DNA of 7,013 bases from Armatimonadota bacterium (GCA_016183835.1 JACPDV010000404.1:1-7013), one strand, 5' to 3'. Numbered from the stretch's first letter, positions 1 to 6,760 are shown. The notes: generated by a model not told the origin, from the sequence alone. Made by a program: numbers and translations.

Positions 1-56
1 GAGCTGTCTCAGAGCAGTCTCGCACGAGGCTCGCCTCACCCATGGCAGGGCGGCCT

Positions 57-61
57 GGAGG
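57..61 (+). promoter_or_regulatory. Shine-Dalgarno site for the first gene
   Basis: GGAGG lies five bases before the ATG at 67, an ideal ribosome-binding arrangement. It decides the start, because the same frame is open leftwards to the window edge and could otherwise be taken as part of a longer protein. Confidence 0.7.
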
Positions 62-66
62 CACTG

Positions 67-981
67 ATGAGCATCTTCCAGCGGGTCCGAGACAGAGTGT
101 GGCAGACGCGCCTGGAGGACACGGCCGCCTGCGAGACGGTCGGCCGCATCCGGCAGGAGCTGTCCCGCGCGGCAACGGCGCTCGCGCAGCGGTTGCCTGG
201 ACAGCCGCCGGACCTCGAGCCCGACCCCGCCGGCGTGCCGTCGCTGGCCGTCGAGCTCGAGGCCCTCCTCGTCTGCGCCACCCGCTTCCGCGAGTACTGC
301 GAGACCGCCGCACTGCCGACGGAGACGCTCGCGCCCGAGCCGGAGCCCGAGCCGCAACCCGAACCAACCCCCGAGCCCGAGCCCGAGCCCGAGCCCGTGG
401 TCGCCGCTGAGTTGCCCTCCGGCCTGCCCGCCGACGCGCCGGCGCTGGCGGGCGACCTCCTCGCCGTGGCGGACCCTCGCGGCGACGCCGCCGAGTATCA
501 GGAACGGCTAAAGAACCTCCTCGGGCTGCCGACAGCACTCTTGAGGGTGGCCGAAACCGGCGGGCTCGAGGACCTGGTTCGCCAGTCGCACGTGGCGCTC
601 GATCTGGCGCTCCACGGCCGGCAGAGCGCGGACGTGCTGGCGGCGGCGTTCGGGGGCCTGATCTCCGTCGAGCCGGCGGCCTGGGCCGAGCTGGCCGGGT
701 GGTGGGAGAAGCTGCAACGCCACGCGGTGGCCGAACTCGAAGGGATCGAGCTGCGGCGGATGCCGGTGCGCGCCGGCTCGCCGTTCTGGCCCGGCTCGGT
801 GGAGGACAGCGGCGAGGCGCCGGAACCCACGGCGAACCGCGACTGGCACGGCCGCGTGGCCGCGGTGCGGCCCGGCAACGGCGGCTACGAGTGGCGCGGC
901 GAGGCCCTCTGCGTCACCCGGGCGCAACGGTATGAGTATGTCGAACCAGGCAGCGCAGGTCGAGCGGGAGACTCCGGCTAG
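67..981 (+). CDS. GrpE-like protein with Glu-Pro repeat linker (paralogue 1)
   Basis: A 304-residue soluble protein with no signal peptide or membrane segment. Residues 1-88 look helical. Residues 90-110 are an almost pure Glu-Pro repeat that probably acts as an extended spacer, and 140-235 are again helical. Residues 236-292 form a block containing G-x-PF-x-P, GRVAAVRPG, GGY and a final hydrophobic strand. This layout matches the beta domain that ends GrpE, the factor that exchanges ADP for ATP on DnaK/Hsp70 (family knowledge; the match is by eye). The next gene carries the same block with 32 of 57 identities, so the two are paralogues. The start is supported by a GGAGG site. A TGA in another frame overlaps the ATG as TGATG, so an upstream gene may be translationally coupled, but none can be confirmed here. 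The function as an Hsp70 cochaperone is inferred; partner binding cannot be judged from sequence alone. An alternative is an uncharacterised family that shares only this small domain. Confidence 0.62.
   Translation: MSIFQRVRDRVWQTRLEDTAACETVGRIRQELSRAATALAQRLPGQPPDLEPDPAGVPSLAVELEALLVCATRFREYCETAALPTETLAPEPEPEPQPEPTPEPEPEPEPVVAAELPSGLPADAPALAGDLLAVADPRGDAAEYQERLKNLLGLPTALLRVAETGGLEDLVRQSHVALDLALHGRQSADVLAAAFGGLISVEPAAWAELAGWWEKLQRHAVAELEGIELRRMPVRAGSPFWPGSVEDSGEAPEPTANRDWHGRVAAVRPGNGGYEWRGEALCVTRAQRYEYVEPGSAGRAGDSG
334..396 (+). repeat. Imperfect GAGCCC hexanucleotide repeat encoding a Glu-Pro linker
   Basis: A run of GAG/CCC-type codons gives alternating Glu and Pro at residues 90-110 of the first gene, broken only by single Gln and Thr substitutions. 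The right half (371-396) is an almost perfect GAGCCC repeat and could change length by slippage in steps of two residues without breaking the frame. Glu-Pro repeats form stiff, extended linkers. Confidence 0.8.
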
Positions 982-1528
982 CATCGCCGCCCGCAGCCTG
1001 CTCCGCCACTCCCGTCTGGTCGCCGCCTCACGCAGCTATCCCCCCGCGGTGCGCGCCCTGGCCGGCGCCCTGGAAGAGGCCGCCCGCGTCTACGGCCAGG
1101 TCGTCGAGGACATCCTCGCCGCCCCGCACGAGCAGGTGGTGGAGTTGGTCCACCGCCGCCGCGCAGACCTCGACTACTACCTCTTCTCTTCGCCCAACCG
1201 GTTCCTCGCCGAGCTCGCCCAGACCGCCGTGGACGCCGATCCGCGGCTGACAACGGTCGTCCCGCTGATCGTCGAGGAGCTCGAGCGCAAGCGGCAGGAC
1301 GCGGTGAGCCGGCTCCTTGAGCGCGGCGTGGAGCGGCTCGCCATCAGCGCCGGCTGGCCCTTCGGCCCCGGCCACGTGGAGCCCAGCGGCGAGGAGCCCG
1401 TGCCCACCGACAATCCGGAATGGGACGGCCGCGTCGCCGAGGTGCGGCCCGGCCACGGCGGGTGGAAGGTGCACGGCGAGGTGGTCATCCCCGCGGTGGC
1501 ACGCGCCTACAAGTACGTCGCCGCCTGA
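932..1528 (+). CDS. GrpE-like protein (paralogue 2)
   Basis: A 198-residue, mostly helical soluble protein whose start lies 50 bases inside the preceding gene. ATG at 932 and ATG at 938 are both possible, and neither has a strong ribosome-binding site, so translational coupling to the first gene is likely. Residues 20-135 are helical, including a charged stretch at 113-135 (EELERKRQDAVSRLLERG). Residues 140-196 repeat the C-terminal block of paralogue 1 without gaps. Shared residues include PF-x-P, PTxN, W-x-GRVA-x-VRPG and GG followed by Tyr or Trp. The pattern of G-x-PF-x-P, then GRVAEV-x-PG, then GEV-x-x-PA, is close to the terminal beta domain of GrpE. The length is near that of an ordinary GrpE (about 170-200 residues). 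I infer a diverged nucleotide exchange factor for an Hsp70-like protein that may be encoded to the left of the window. No Hsp70 gene is present here to confirm this. Confidence 0.62.
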   Translation: MSMSNQAAQVERETPASIAARSLLRHSRLVAASRSYPPAVRALAGALEEAARVYGQVVEDILAAPHEQVVELVHRRRADLDYYLFSSPNRFLAELAQTAVDADPRLTTVVPLIVEELERKRQDAVSRLLERGVERLAISAGWPFGPGHVEPSGEEPVPTDNPEWDGRVAEVRPGHGGWKVHGEVVIPAVARAYKYVAA

Positions 1529-1552
1529 CCTGCGATGACCCGGAGCTCGCGA

Positions 1553-1593
1553 GCCCCCTCCCCGGCGCAGCGGGGGAGGGCCGGGGTGGGGGC
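1553..1593 (+). repeat. REP-like GC-rich palindrome, copy 1
   Basis: A perfect 8-bp stem, CCCTCCCC (1556-1563) with GGGGAGGG (1573-1580), encloses a 9-base loop and is followed by a GGGGTGGGGG tail. The layout of a CCCTC stem, a GAGGG stem and a GGGGTG tail matches the copy near 6843 and, inverted, the copy at 1621-1660. Similar palindromes are scattered between genes in many GC-rich genomes. Confidence 0.7.
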
Positions 1594-1620
1594 TTCCGGC
1601 CGGCTCGCGGTTGCCGGAGA

Positions 1621-1660
1621 ACCCCCCACCCGCCTCCCCCCGCTGCGCAGGGGGAGGAGC
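1621..1660 (-). repeat. REP-like GC-rich palindrome, copy 2 (inverted)
   Basis: Read on the minus strand this shares GCGCAGCGGGGG and the GGGTGGGGG tail with copy 1. On the plus strand CCTCCCCC (1633-1640) pairs perfectly with GGGGGAGG (1650-1657) around a 9-base loop. With copy 1 it forms a head-to-head pair. The 27-base spacer holds a further short inverted repeat, TCCGGC (1595-1600) with GCCGGA (1613-1618), so the whole 1553-1660 block can fold as one large branched hairpin. The remaining intergenic sequence (1661-1730) shows nothing I recognise. Confidence 0.68.
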
Positions 1661-1770
1661 AGACAAGACGCTCAGCGCCGCCGCCTGCTCTCGGCTGGCC
1701 GTCTGACCGGCTGGCCTTCGACTTGCAGCCGTGGTAGACTCCGGGTCGCAGCCGCGCACCAGCCGACGCC

Positions 1771-1846
1771 GGCGTTCCACCCCCGAGCAGCTCCGCCAGG
1801 AGTGGCGCGGCGTTCCACCCCCGAGCAGCTCCGCCAGGAGTGGCGC
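1771..1846 (+). repeat. Exact 38-bp tandem duplication
   Basis: Positions 1771-1808 are repeated without a mismatch at 1809-1846; each unit starts GGCGTTCCAC and ends AGTGGCGC. Thirty-eight is not a multiple of three, so the two copies are read in different frames. The peptide STPEQLRQEWRG appears in frame with GTG 1731 from copy 1, and in frame with the body of the CapA-VanX gene from copy 2. Confidence 0.95.
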
Positions 1847-4099
1847 GGGTGGCTGGCCCAACGGCTCCCCGCGTCCTTCGCCCGCCACCTCCCGGGGCTC
1901 CTCGACCGGCTCGCGGAGACCGGCTCGGCCCCCGCGCCGCAAGCGCCCGCCGCCGCGGCGGTGCCGCGCCTCACCGCCGCCTTTCGCCGGGCTCAGCAGG
2001 AAGCCGAGCGGCTCGAGCTGGCCCGCGTGCTCGTCCACCTCTGCCTCCAGAACGGCGCCGCCGCGCTGCTCGATCCGGGTTTCTTCGGCTGGTGGCTGGC
2101 GCACGAGCCGGTGGCACACAACGTGGAGTGGGCGCGGCGGCGGGCGACGGGGGTCCGGGCGCTGCCGGACGCGGCGCCCCAGCCTCGCCGGCGATGGTGG
2201 TTCGTGGCGGCGTTGGCCGTCGTGCTGCTCGCGGCGGGGGCCGGGTGGCGGTGGCCGGCGCCACGTGAACCGGCGGTCGCCGAGGGCCGTTGGCCGAGCT
2301 CGGATGCCGGCAAGGCGCGGGAGGTGGCCGTGCTCCGGCGTCTCGACGGGCAGCCGGTGGACACCACGCTGTGGCGGCTCGGCCTGGCCCGCTCCGGCTC
2401 GCGGCTCGAGGAGACCGGCGACCGGGTGTGGCGGTGGCGGGTGCTGCCCGAGGCGGGTGCCGTGGGGCGGGCCGCCGCCCGGGTGGCGCTGACCAAGGGC
2501 CCGGGCGCCAGCCTGAGGTGGCGAGCGGCGGTGGGCCGCGACGGCTGGCGGCTGAGCCTCATGCCACAGGCTGCGGCGGCGCCGGTGCCCCGGGCACGGT
2601 TCCTCTTCGCCGGCGACGTGATGTACGACGGGCTGCTCCGCGACCGCGTCCGCAGGCAGGGCGCCGCGTGGGCCTTCGCCGAGGTGCGCGGCGTCCTCCG
2701 GGACGGGCTGGTGGTCAACCTGGAGACCCCGCTCACGGACCACGCCACGCCGACGCCGCTGAAGACCCCCGCCGAGCTGCGCGTCGGGCGGGAGTTCGTC
2801 TTCGCCGCGCCCACCCGCGCCGCCGCGGACATGGCCGGGTCCGGCGTGACCGCGGTCTGCCTGGGCAACAACCACACGCTCGACGCCGGCGCCGCTGGGT
2901 TGCGGGAGACCTGCCGCGCGCTGGAGGCTGCGGGCGTCGCGCACGCCGGCGCCGGTGCCGGCCTGGACGCGGCGCTCCGGCCGGCGCGGCTGGAGTCGGG
3001 CGGCGTGCGGCTGGCCCTGCTCTCGTTCTGCGCCGACGAGACCCTCCCGCGCCCCGCCAGGTTCGGCGCCGCGCCGGGCCGGCCGGGTCTGGCGCTGGCG
3101 AGCCGCGACCGCGACGGGCGGCTCGACCAGGTCACCCGCGACAGCTTCGCCCGCGCGGTGGCCGAGGCGCGGACGGGGAGCCAGGTGGTGGTGGTCGCGC
3201 TCCATGCCGGGCACGAGGGCACCGTCGCGCCTACCGCCACGCAGCGGCTCCTGGCCGAGGCCGCACTCGATGCGGGCGCGGACCTGGTGATCGGCCATCA
3301 CGCGCACGTGGTGCAGCCGGTGGAGTGGTACGCCGGCCGGCCAGTCGTGTACGGCCTCGGCAACTTCGTCTTCAGCGGCTACAGCGACCGGCCGCTGTGG
3401 CAGAGCGTGATCCTGCGCGTCGAGGCGACGCCCGCCGGGGTGTGGGGGCTCGAGCTGGCGCCGGTGCAGATCCGCGACTGCCGGCCGACGCTGTCGGACG
3501 ATCCGGCCTTGCTCCGCGACCTGGCCGGGCGGCTGACCGGTGGCGAGCCCGAAGCCCCTGCGCCGGCGGCCCGACCGGATGACCTCGTGGAGCTGCAGGG
3601 CCGCATCCCCGGCCTCCACCTCGACCTGCGCTACGCCGGCCGCGACAACGTCTTCCACACCCGCTTCTACACCGACGAGCGGCCACGCCTCCGCCGCGCC
3701 GTGGCCGAAAAGCTCGCCCTCGCCCAGCGCCGCCTCGCCGCGCAGGGCTACGCGCTGAAGGTCTGGGACGCCTACCGCCCGCTCGCCGTGCAACGGCGGA
3801 TGTGGCGGCAGGTGCCCGACCCGCGCTACGTGGCCGACCCGCGCAAGGGCGGCAACCACAATCGCGGGGCGGCGGTGGACGTGACCCTGGTGGACTGCCG
3901 CGGGCGCGAGGTCGAGATGCCCACCGGGTTCGACGACTTCACCGCCAAGGCGCACGCCGACTGCGCCGGGTGCAGCGCCGCGGCGCGACGGCACCGCAAG
4001 ATCCTCCAGGACGCCATGACGGGCGCCGGGTTCCGGATCTTCGCGACCGAATGGTGGCACTTCGACGACGCGCAGGCCGAGCGCTACCCGGTGCAGTGA
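1802..4099 (+). CDS. Membrane-anchored CapA-like / VanX-like fusion protein
   Basis: Numbering starts at GTG 1802 (765 residues). Residues 1-131 are a cytoplasmic region I do not recognise. A basic RRR precedes a single membrane helix at 132-148 (WWFVAALAVVLLAAGAGW), which puts the rest outside the cytoplasm. Residues 266-561 are a CapA/PgsA-type domain of the calcineurin-like phosphoesterase superfamily: FAGDVMYDG (269-277), NLETPL (306-311), GNNHTLDAG (355-363), HAGHE (468-472), IGHHAHV (497-503) and YGLGNFVFS (517-525). Residues 597-761 are an M15 dipeptidase of VanX/DdpX type: WDAYRP with the transition-state Arg (659), NHNRGAAVD with zinc ligands His686 and Asp693, and EWWHF with catalytic Glu750 and zinc ligand His753. 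VanX enzymes cleave D-Ala-D-Ala; CapA proteins act in poly-gamma-glutamate capsule formation. A role in envelope peptide or peptidoglycan turnover is inferred. The start is uncertain: GTG 1802 is the nearest in-frame start that keeps the conserved-looking STPEQLRQEWRGW, but it lacks a well-placed ribosome site. The frame is open back to ATG 1535, through the palindromes. The original start was probably GTG 1731, now out of frame because of the 38-bp duplication. Confidence 0.85.
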   Translation: MARRSTPEQLRQEWRGWLAQRLPASFARHLPGLLDRLAETGSAPAPQAPAAAAVPRLTAAFRRAQQEAERLELARVLVHLCLQNGAAALLDPGFFGWWLAHEPVAHNVEWARRRATGVRALPDAAPQPRRRWWFVAALAVVLLAAGAGWRWPAPREPAVAEGRWPSSDAGKAREVAVLRRLDGQPVDTTLWRLGLARSGSRLEETGDRVWRWRVLPEAGAVGRAAARVALTKGPGASLRWRAAVGRDGWRLSLMPQAAAAPVPRARFLFAGDVMYDGLLRDRVRRQGAAWAFAEVRGVLRDGLVVNLETPLTDHATPTPLKTPAELRVGREFVFAAPTRAAADMAGSGVTAVCLGNNHTLDAGAAGLRETCRALEAAGVAHAGAGAGLDAALRPARLESGGVRLALLSFCADETLPRPARFGAAPGRPGLALASRDRDGRLDQVTRDSFARAVAEARTGSQVVVVALHAGHEGTVAPTATQRLLAEAALDAGADLVIGHHAHVVQPVEWYAGRPVVYGLGNFVFSGYSDRPLWQSVILRVEATPAGVWGLELAPVQIRDCRPTLSDDPALLRDLAGRLTGGEPEAPAPAARPDDLVELQGRIPGLHLDLRYAGRDNVFHTRFYTDERPRLRRAVAEKLALAQRRLAAQGYALKVWDAYRPLAVQRRMWRQVPDPRYVADPRKGGNHNRGAAVDVTLVDCRGREVEMPTGFDDFTAKAHADCAGCSAAARRHRKILQDAMTGAGFRIFATEWWHFDDAQAERYPVQ

Positions 4100-4105
4100 G
4101 TTTGT

Positions 4106-5350
4106 CTACGGCTGGAAAGCCCGCTCCAGGGCCGCCACGTTGGGGCCGGTGAGGTACACGACCTGGCGCCCCACCTCGAGCGCCGCCGGCGGATTGCCGT
4201 AGAGGTCCAGCGCCGCCAGCCCCTGGCCGGCGGGCAACCGGTAGGGCGCGTGCTGCGGCTGCGGGCTCACCGCCGCGACCGCCCCGGCAGGCGAGGCGAA
4301 GAGGTAGGCGGTGACGCCCTTGGCCGGCTCGACCAGCTTGACGAACGGCTTGCCCTCGATCAGCCACGCCAGCGCGCTGAGGGCGCAGGCGGCGGGGTGG
4401 AGGAAGCCGTCGTTGGTCACCAGGCAGCGCCACTGCGGCTGGCCGCTGCCGTAGTAGTAGCCGATGCCGTGCATGGTGTAGAGGAAGACCTTCTCCGCGC
4501 CGCCGCTGAGGGTCGAGATCAGGTAGCGCGCGGTATTGTCCGCGGCGGTGTGGCAGTCGTCGGCATTGGGGTAGGGCAGGGTGTGGCGGTAGAGCCCGTC
4601 CCAGGTGCCGTACCTGAGGATGGTGCCCTCGCTCATCCAGGCCGGCTTGCCGAGCTGTCCGCGGGCCTCGACGATGGGCGCGGCGGCGTGGCTCAGCCCC
4701 TCGGCAGTGACGTCGTCGCCGGGGTAGGCGAGCTGCGCCGACGTGTACTTGTGGTAGGAGAAGACGTCACAGGTGTCGTAGGCGCCGTCGCGGTAGAGCG
4801 CCGCGGTCCAGTCCTTGCCGTTGTAGCCGCCGTAGCTGTTGAAGCCGACGATGGTGAGCGTGGGATCGACCGCCTTGGCGGCCCGGTACGCGGCGGCCTG
4901 GAGCGCGGCGTAGTCGGCGGCGGCGGTCTCGCTGCGCTTGCGCTCGTCCTTCTCACCCGGTGCGTAGACCGACCAGAAGCTGCCCCACGGCTCGTTCCAC
5001 ACCTCCCAGGCGCGGATGTCGTCGCGGTAGCGCGTGGTCACGGTGCGCACGTACTCGGCCCAGTCGGCCAGGTTGGTCGGCTCGTACCAGCGGTCCCAGT
5101 AGCCGCGGCAGGGCTGCGGGTAGCCCGTGGCCCAGTGGGGCGCGGTCTCGAGCTGGCCCAGGACCGACAGGTGCCAGTGCCGGTAACGGCGGACCTCGGC
5201 GTCGAAGAAGATCCACTTGCCCCGCTCCGGCTCCAGCCACGACCAGCCGATGTACTGCATCCCGGCGTCGTGGAGCCTGACCCAGTTGAGCCCCGCGGCC
5301 TTGGCCATGATCAGGTGCCGCGTGGCCGCCAGCGTGTGCACGCCGAACGG
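4106..5350 (-). CDS. Clan GH-A glycoside hydrolase, catalytic C-terminal part (frame-shifted)
   Basis: This is the downstream half of the split hydrolase gene, read in a different frame from the N-terminal half; 414 residues from Pro at 5350. It starts FGVHTLAATRH and runs as a TIM-barrel-like domain to about residue 335, followed by a small beta-rich tail. Glu120 in AWEVWNEPWGSFW is the expected acid/base and Glu241 in PAWMSEG the expected nucleophile. These sit about 120 residues apart, as in retaining clan GH-A enzymes. Aromatic-rich stretches (MQYIGWSW, YWDRWYEP, GYYYG) fit a sugar-binding cleft. The exact GH family cannot be named by eye; GH39-like or a newer clan member is possible. No start codon fits well, since the first ATG (5308) lies inside the barrel's first strand region. 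This half would therefore need the upstream frame to be restored in order to make an exported enzyme. The gene ends 6 bp from the convergent fusion gene, and I see no hairpin terminator in the gap. Confidence 0.85.
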   Translation of the reverse strand, partial: PFGVHTLAATRHLIMAKAAGLNWVRLHDAGMQYIGWSWLEPERGKWIFFDAEVRRYRHWHLSVLGQLETAPHWATGYPQPCRGYWDRWYEPTNLADWAEYVRTVTTRYRDDIRAWEVWNEPWGSFWSVYAPGEKDERKRSETAAADYAALQAAAYRAAKAVDPTLTIVGFNSYGGYNGKDWTAALYRDGAYDTCDVFSYHKYTSAQLAYPGDDVTAEGLSHAAAPIVEARGQLGKPAWMSEGTILRYGTWDGLYRHTLPYPNADDCHTAADNTARYLISTLSGGAEKVFLYTMHGIGYYYGSGQPQWRCLVTNDGFLHPAACALSALAWLIEGKPFVKLVEPAKGVTAYLFASPAGAVAAVSPQPQHAPYRLPAGQGLAALDLYGNPPAALEVGRQVVYLTGPNVAALERAFQP

Positions 5351-6750
5351 GGCGACTGCGGCGCGTCCTGCCCCCAGTAGCGCGGCCGGTGGAGCCGGCT
5401 GAGCACCACCTCGGCGGGCGCGCTGCAGGGCTTGCCGCCCGCGTCCACCGCCTGCGCCTCGACCCGGAACTGCCCGTAGCGCGGCACCGCCCCGGCGGAG
5501 AAGTCGGCCACGCCCTGCCGCAGCGGCTCGGCGCCGAGGGCGATGGGCGGCAGCTCGTGGCGCTGACCGTACAGGTTGACCACCGTCAGGCGGAGCTGCG
5601 CGGCGGGCTCGCCGGTCACCGCCCAGGCCACGGCCGCCGGCTCGTCGTCGAACTGCACGCGCGCCTCGGCGGTCTCCGACGGCGGGCAGGCGAGCACCAC
5701 CTCGCACGCTTGGGCCGGTTTGTAGTCGGTGGCCTGGCTCCCTCGCTCGACCTGCAGCGCGTCCAGCCACAGATCGCCCTCGCCCTCCACGCGCAGCCCG
5801 TGCACCTCGCCGCGGAGCACGGGCTGGAAGGTCAGGCTGAGCCGGCGGAAGTCGGGTGAAGGCTCGAACGCCCGCGCGGCGAGCACCCGTCCGCCGGCGC
5901 CGAGCACCGCCAGGCGGCCGGCCCTGGCGGAGCGGAGCGCCAGACTGACCGTGTGCGGCTCGAAGCTCCAGGGCACGGCGAAGGGCGCCGAGCGGAGCGT
6001 GAAGCGGCCGGGCGCGGCGACGTGGAGCGCGGGGGAGCCGCTCGGGCCGGGCGTGGCGTGGTCGCCGGTGACCCGGATGGTGGCGTCGTCGTCGTCGCGA
6101 TCGAGGAACCAGCCGCTGGGCAGGCCGAGCGGGAAGCGGGTGGTCACCGCCAGGTTGCCGTCGCCGGCCGTGGGGTACTGCTGCTTGATCTGCGCGATCA
6201 GCTCGTCCCGCGAAAACCGCTCGAGGCGGAGCTGCTCGAGGTCGAACTCGCCGCTCCCGCCGTGGGAGATCTGGAGCCGGACGGCCTGGGGCTGGGCGTC
6301 GAGGCGGAAGTCGAAGGTGTACTCCTGCCACTGCTCCGTGAGGCTGGGCGAGACCTGCCAGGGCATCGAGTAGGGCGCGCCGTTGAACCGGATGCCGAAG
6401 TCGGGCGCCCCGTTGCCGAGCGTGCGGGCGGTGAAGGTGAGGCGGAGGAACGTCTCGGTCTTGAGGTCGGGCAGGTTGCAGCCGAGCTGCAGGTTGCCGC
6501 CGCGCCGCTTCTGGATGCGGAGGAAGCGGCGTCCGGCCTCTTCCATCGGTTGGTAGCGGATCACGATCACGGGCTGCCACGCGCCGCTGGAGTTTTCGAA
6601 CCAGCCGCCGGGGAGGCTGCCGGTCACGTCGGTGTTGCCGTCGGGCGTGGTGGCGTTGACCGGTTGGCCGGCCTGGCCGAAGTCGGTGTCGATCAGCACC
6701 TCGGCGGAGGCGGCGGCAAGGGGCAGGAGGGCGATGGCGAGCAGTCGCAC
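5311..6750 (-). CDS. Glycoside hydrolase, secreted N-terminal part with two CBM-like modules (frame-shifted)
   Basis: GTG 6750 is chosen because GGAG lies six bases upstream and a signal peptide follows directly: VRLLAIALLPLAAASA, with probable cleavage after residue 16. Residues 17-178 form a beta-sandwich resembling carbohydrate-binding modules of the CBM4/9 type and end in a strand reading FDLEQLRLERF. Residues 195-345 form a second such module ending in LWLDALQVERG and ATDYKP, a pattern common in secreted hydrolases of Planctomycetes-like bacteria. Residues 346-456 look like an Ig-like linker leading to RPRYWGQDAPQSP. The frame then leaves the family sequence: the last 12 residues after QSP are spurious and stop at 5311. 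The true continuation, FGVHT, lies in the other frame from 5347. Adding one base, or removing two, in the G run at 5349-5352 restores a single protein of about 880 residues. Without that the product is a secreted binding protein with no catalytic domain. Substrate unknown; probably a plant- or algal-type polysaccharide (inference). Confidence 0.83.
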   Translation of the reverse strand: MRLLAIALLPLAAASAEVLIDTDFGQAGQPVNATTPDGNTDVTGSLPGGWFENSSGAWQPVIVIRYQPMEEAGRRFLRIQKRRGGNLQLGCNLPDLKTETFLRLTFTARTLGNGAPDFGIRFNGAPYSMPWQVSPSLTEQWQEYTFDFRLDAQPQAVRLQISHGGSGEFDLEQLRLERFSRDELIAQIKQQYPTAGDGNLAVTTRFPLGLPSGWFLDRDDDDATIRVTGDHATPGPSGSPALHVAAPGRFTLRSAPFAVPWSFEPHTVSLALRSARAGRLAVLGAGGRVLAARAFEPSPDFRRLSLTFQPVLRGEVHGLRVEGEGDLWLDALQVERGSQATDYKPAQACEVVLACPPSETAEARVQFDDEPAAVAWAVTGEPAAQLRLTVVNLYGQRHELPPIALGAEPLRQGVADFSAGAVPRYGQFRVEAQAVDAGGKPCSAPAEVVLSRLHRPRYWGQDAPQSPRSACTRWRPRGT

Positions 6751-6756
6751 GGAGGT

Positions 6757-6760
6757 CTCC
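6757..6760 (-). promoter_or_regulatory. Shine-Dalgarno site for the glycoside hydrolase
   Basis: On the minus strand GGAG is followed by six bases (ACCTCC) and then GTG 6750. This sets the start just before the signal peptide. Upstream in-frame ATGs exist only because the frame stays open through the palindromic repeat, so they are not used. No convincing -35/-10 pair was found upstream. Confidence 0.6.

Noticed and set aside
2..67. Tail of an upstream gene ending with TGA at 65-67, coupled as TGATG to the first gene.
   Set aside because: Only 21 codons are visible and the peptide is not distinctive; another frame is also open to the edge, so the tail cannot be assigned.
1535..1801. Extension of the CapA-VanX gene back to ATG 1535, the longest open version.
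   Set aside because: The extension would translate the inverted palindromes and a non-coding-looking stretch, and there is no ribosome-binding site before ATG 1535.
1028..4060. A 1010-codon open frame on the minus strand opposite the second GrpE-like gene and most of the CapA-VanX gene.
   Set aside because: Its translation is Arg/Pro/Gly/Ala-rich with no motifs, and it runs antisense to well-supported genes, which is typical of spurious frames in GC-rich DNA.
4100..4105. Bidirectional terminator between the convergent genes.
   Set aside because: The gap is six bases and I found no hairpin with a T-run on either strand; termination may lie within the coding ends or be factor-dependent.
5345..5358. 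Programmed -1 ribosomal frameshifting to join the two hydrolase halves.
   Set aside because: There is no X-XXY-YYZ slippery heptamer; CCC followed by CGT re-pairs badly in the -1 frame, and I saw no obvious downstream structure. An indel at the G run is simpler.
4250..5380. A 376-codon plus-strand open frame opposite the catalytic half of the hydrolase.
   Set aside because: It is Val/Arg/Gly/Ala-rich without domain motifs, and the minus strand here holds clear catalytic motifs.
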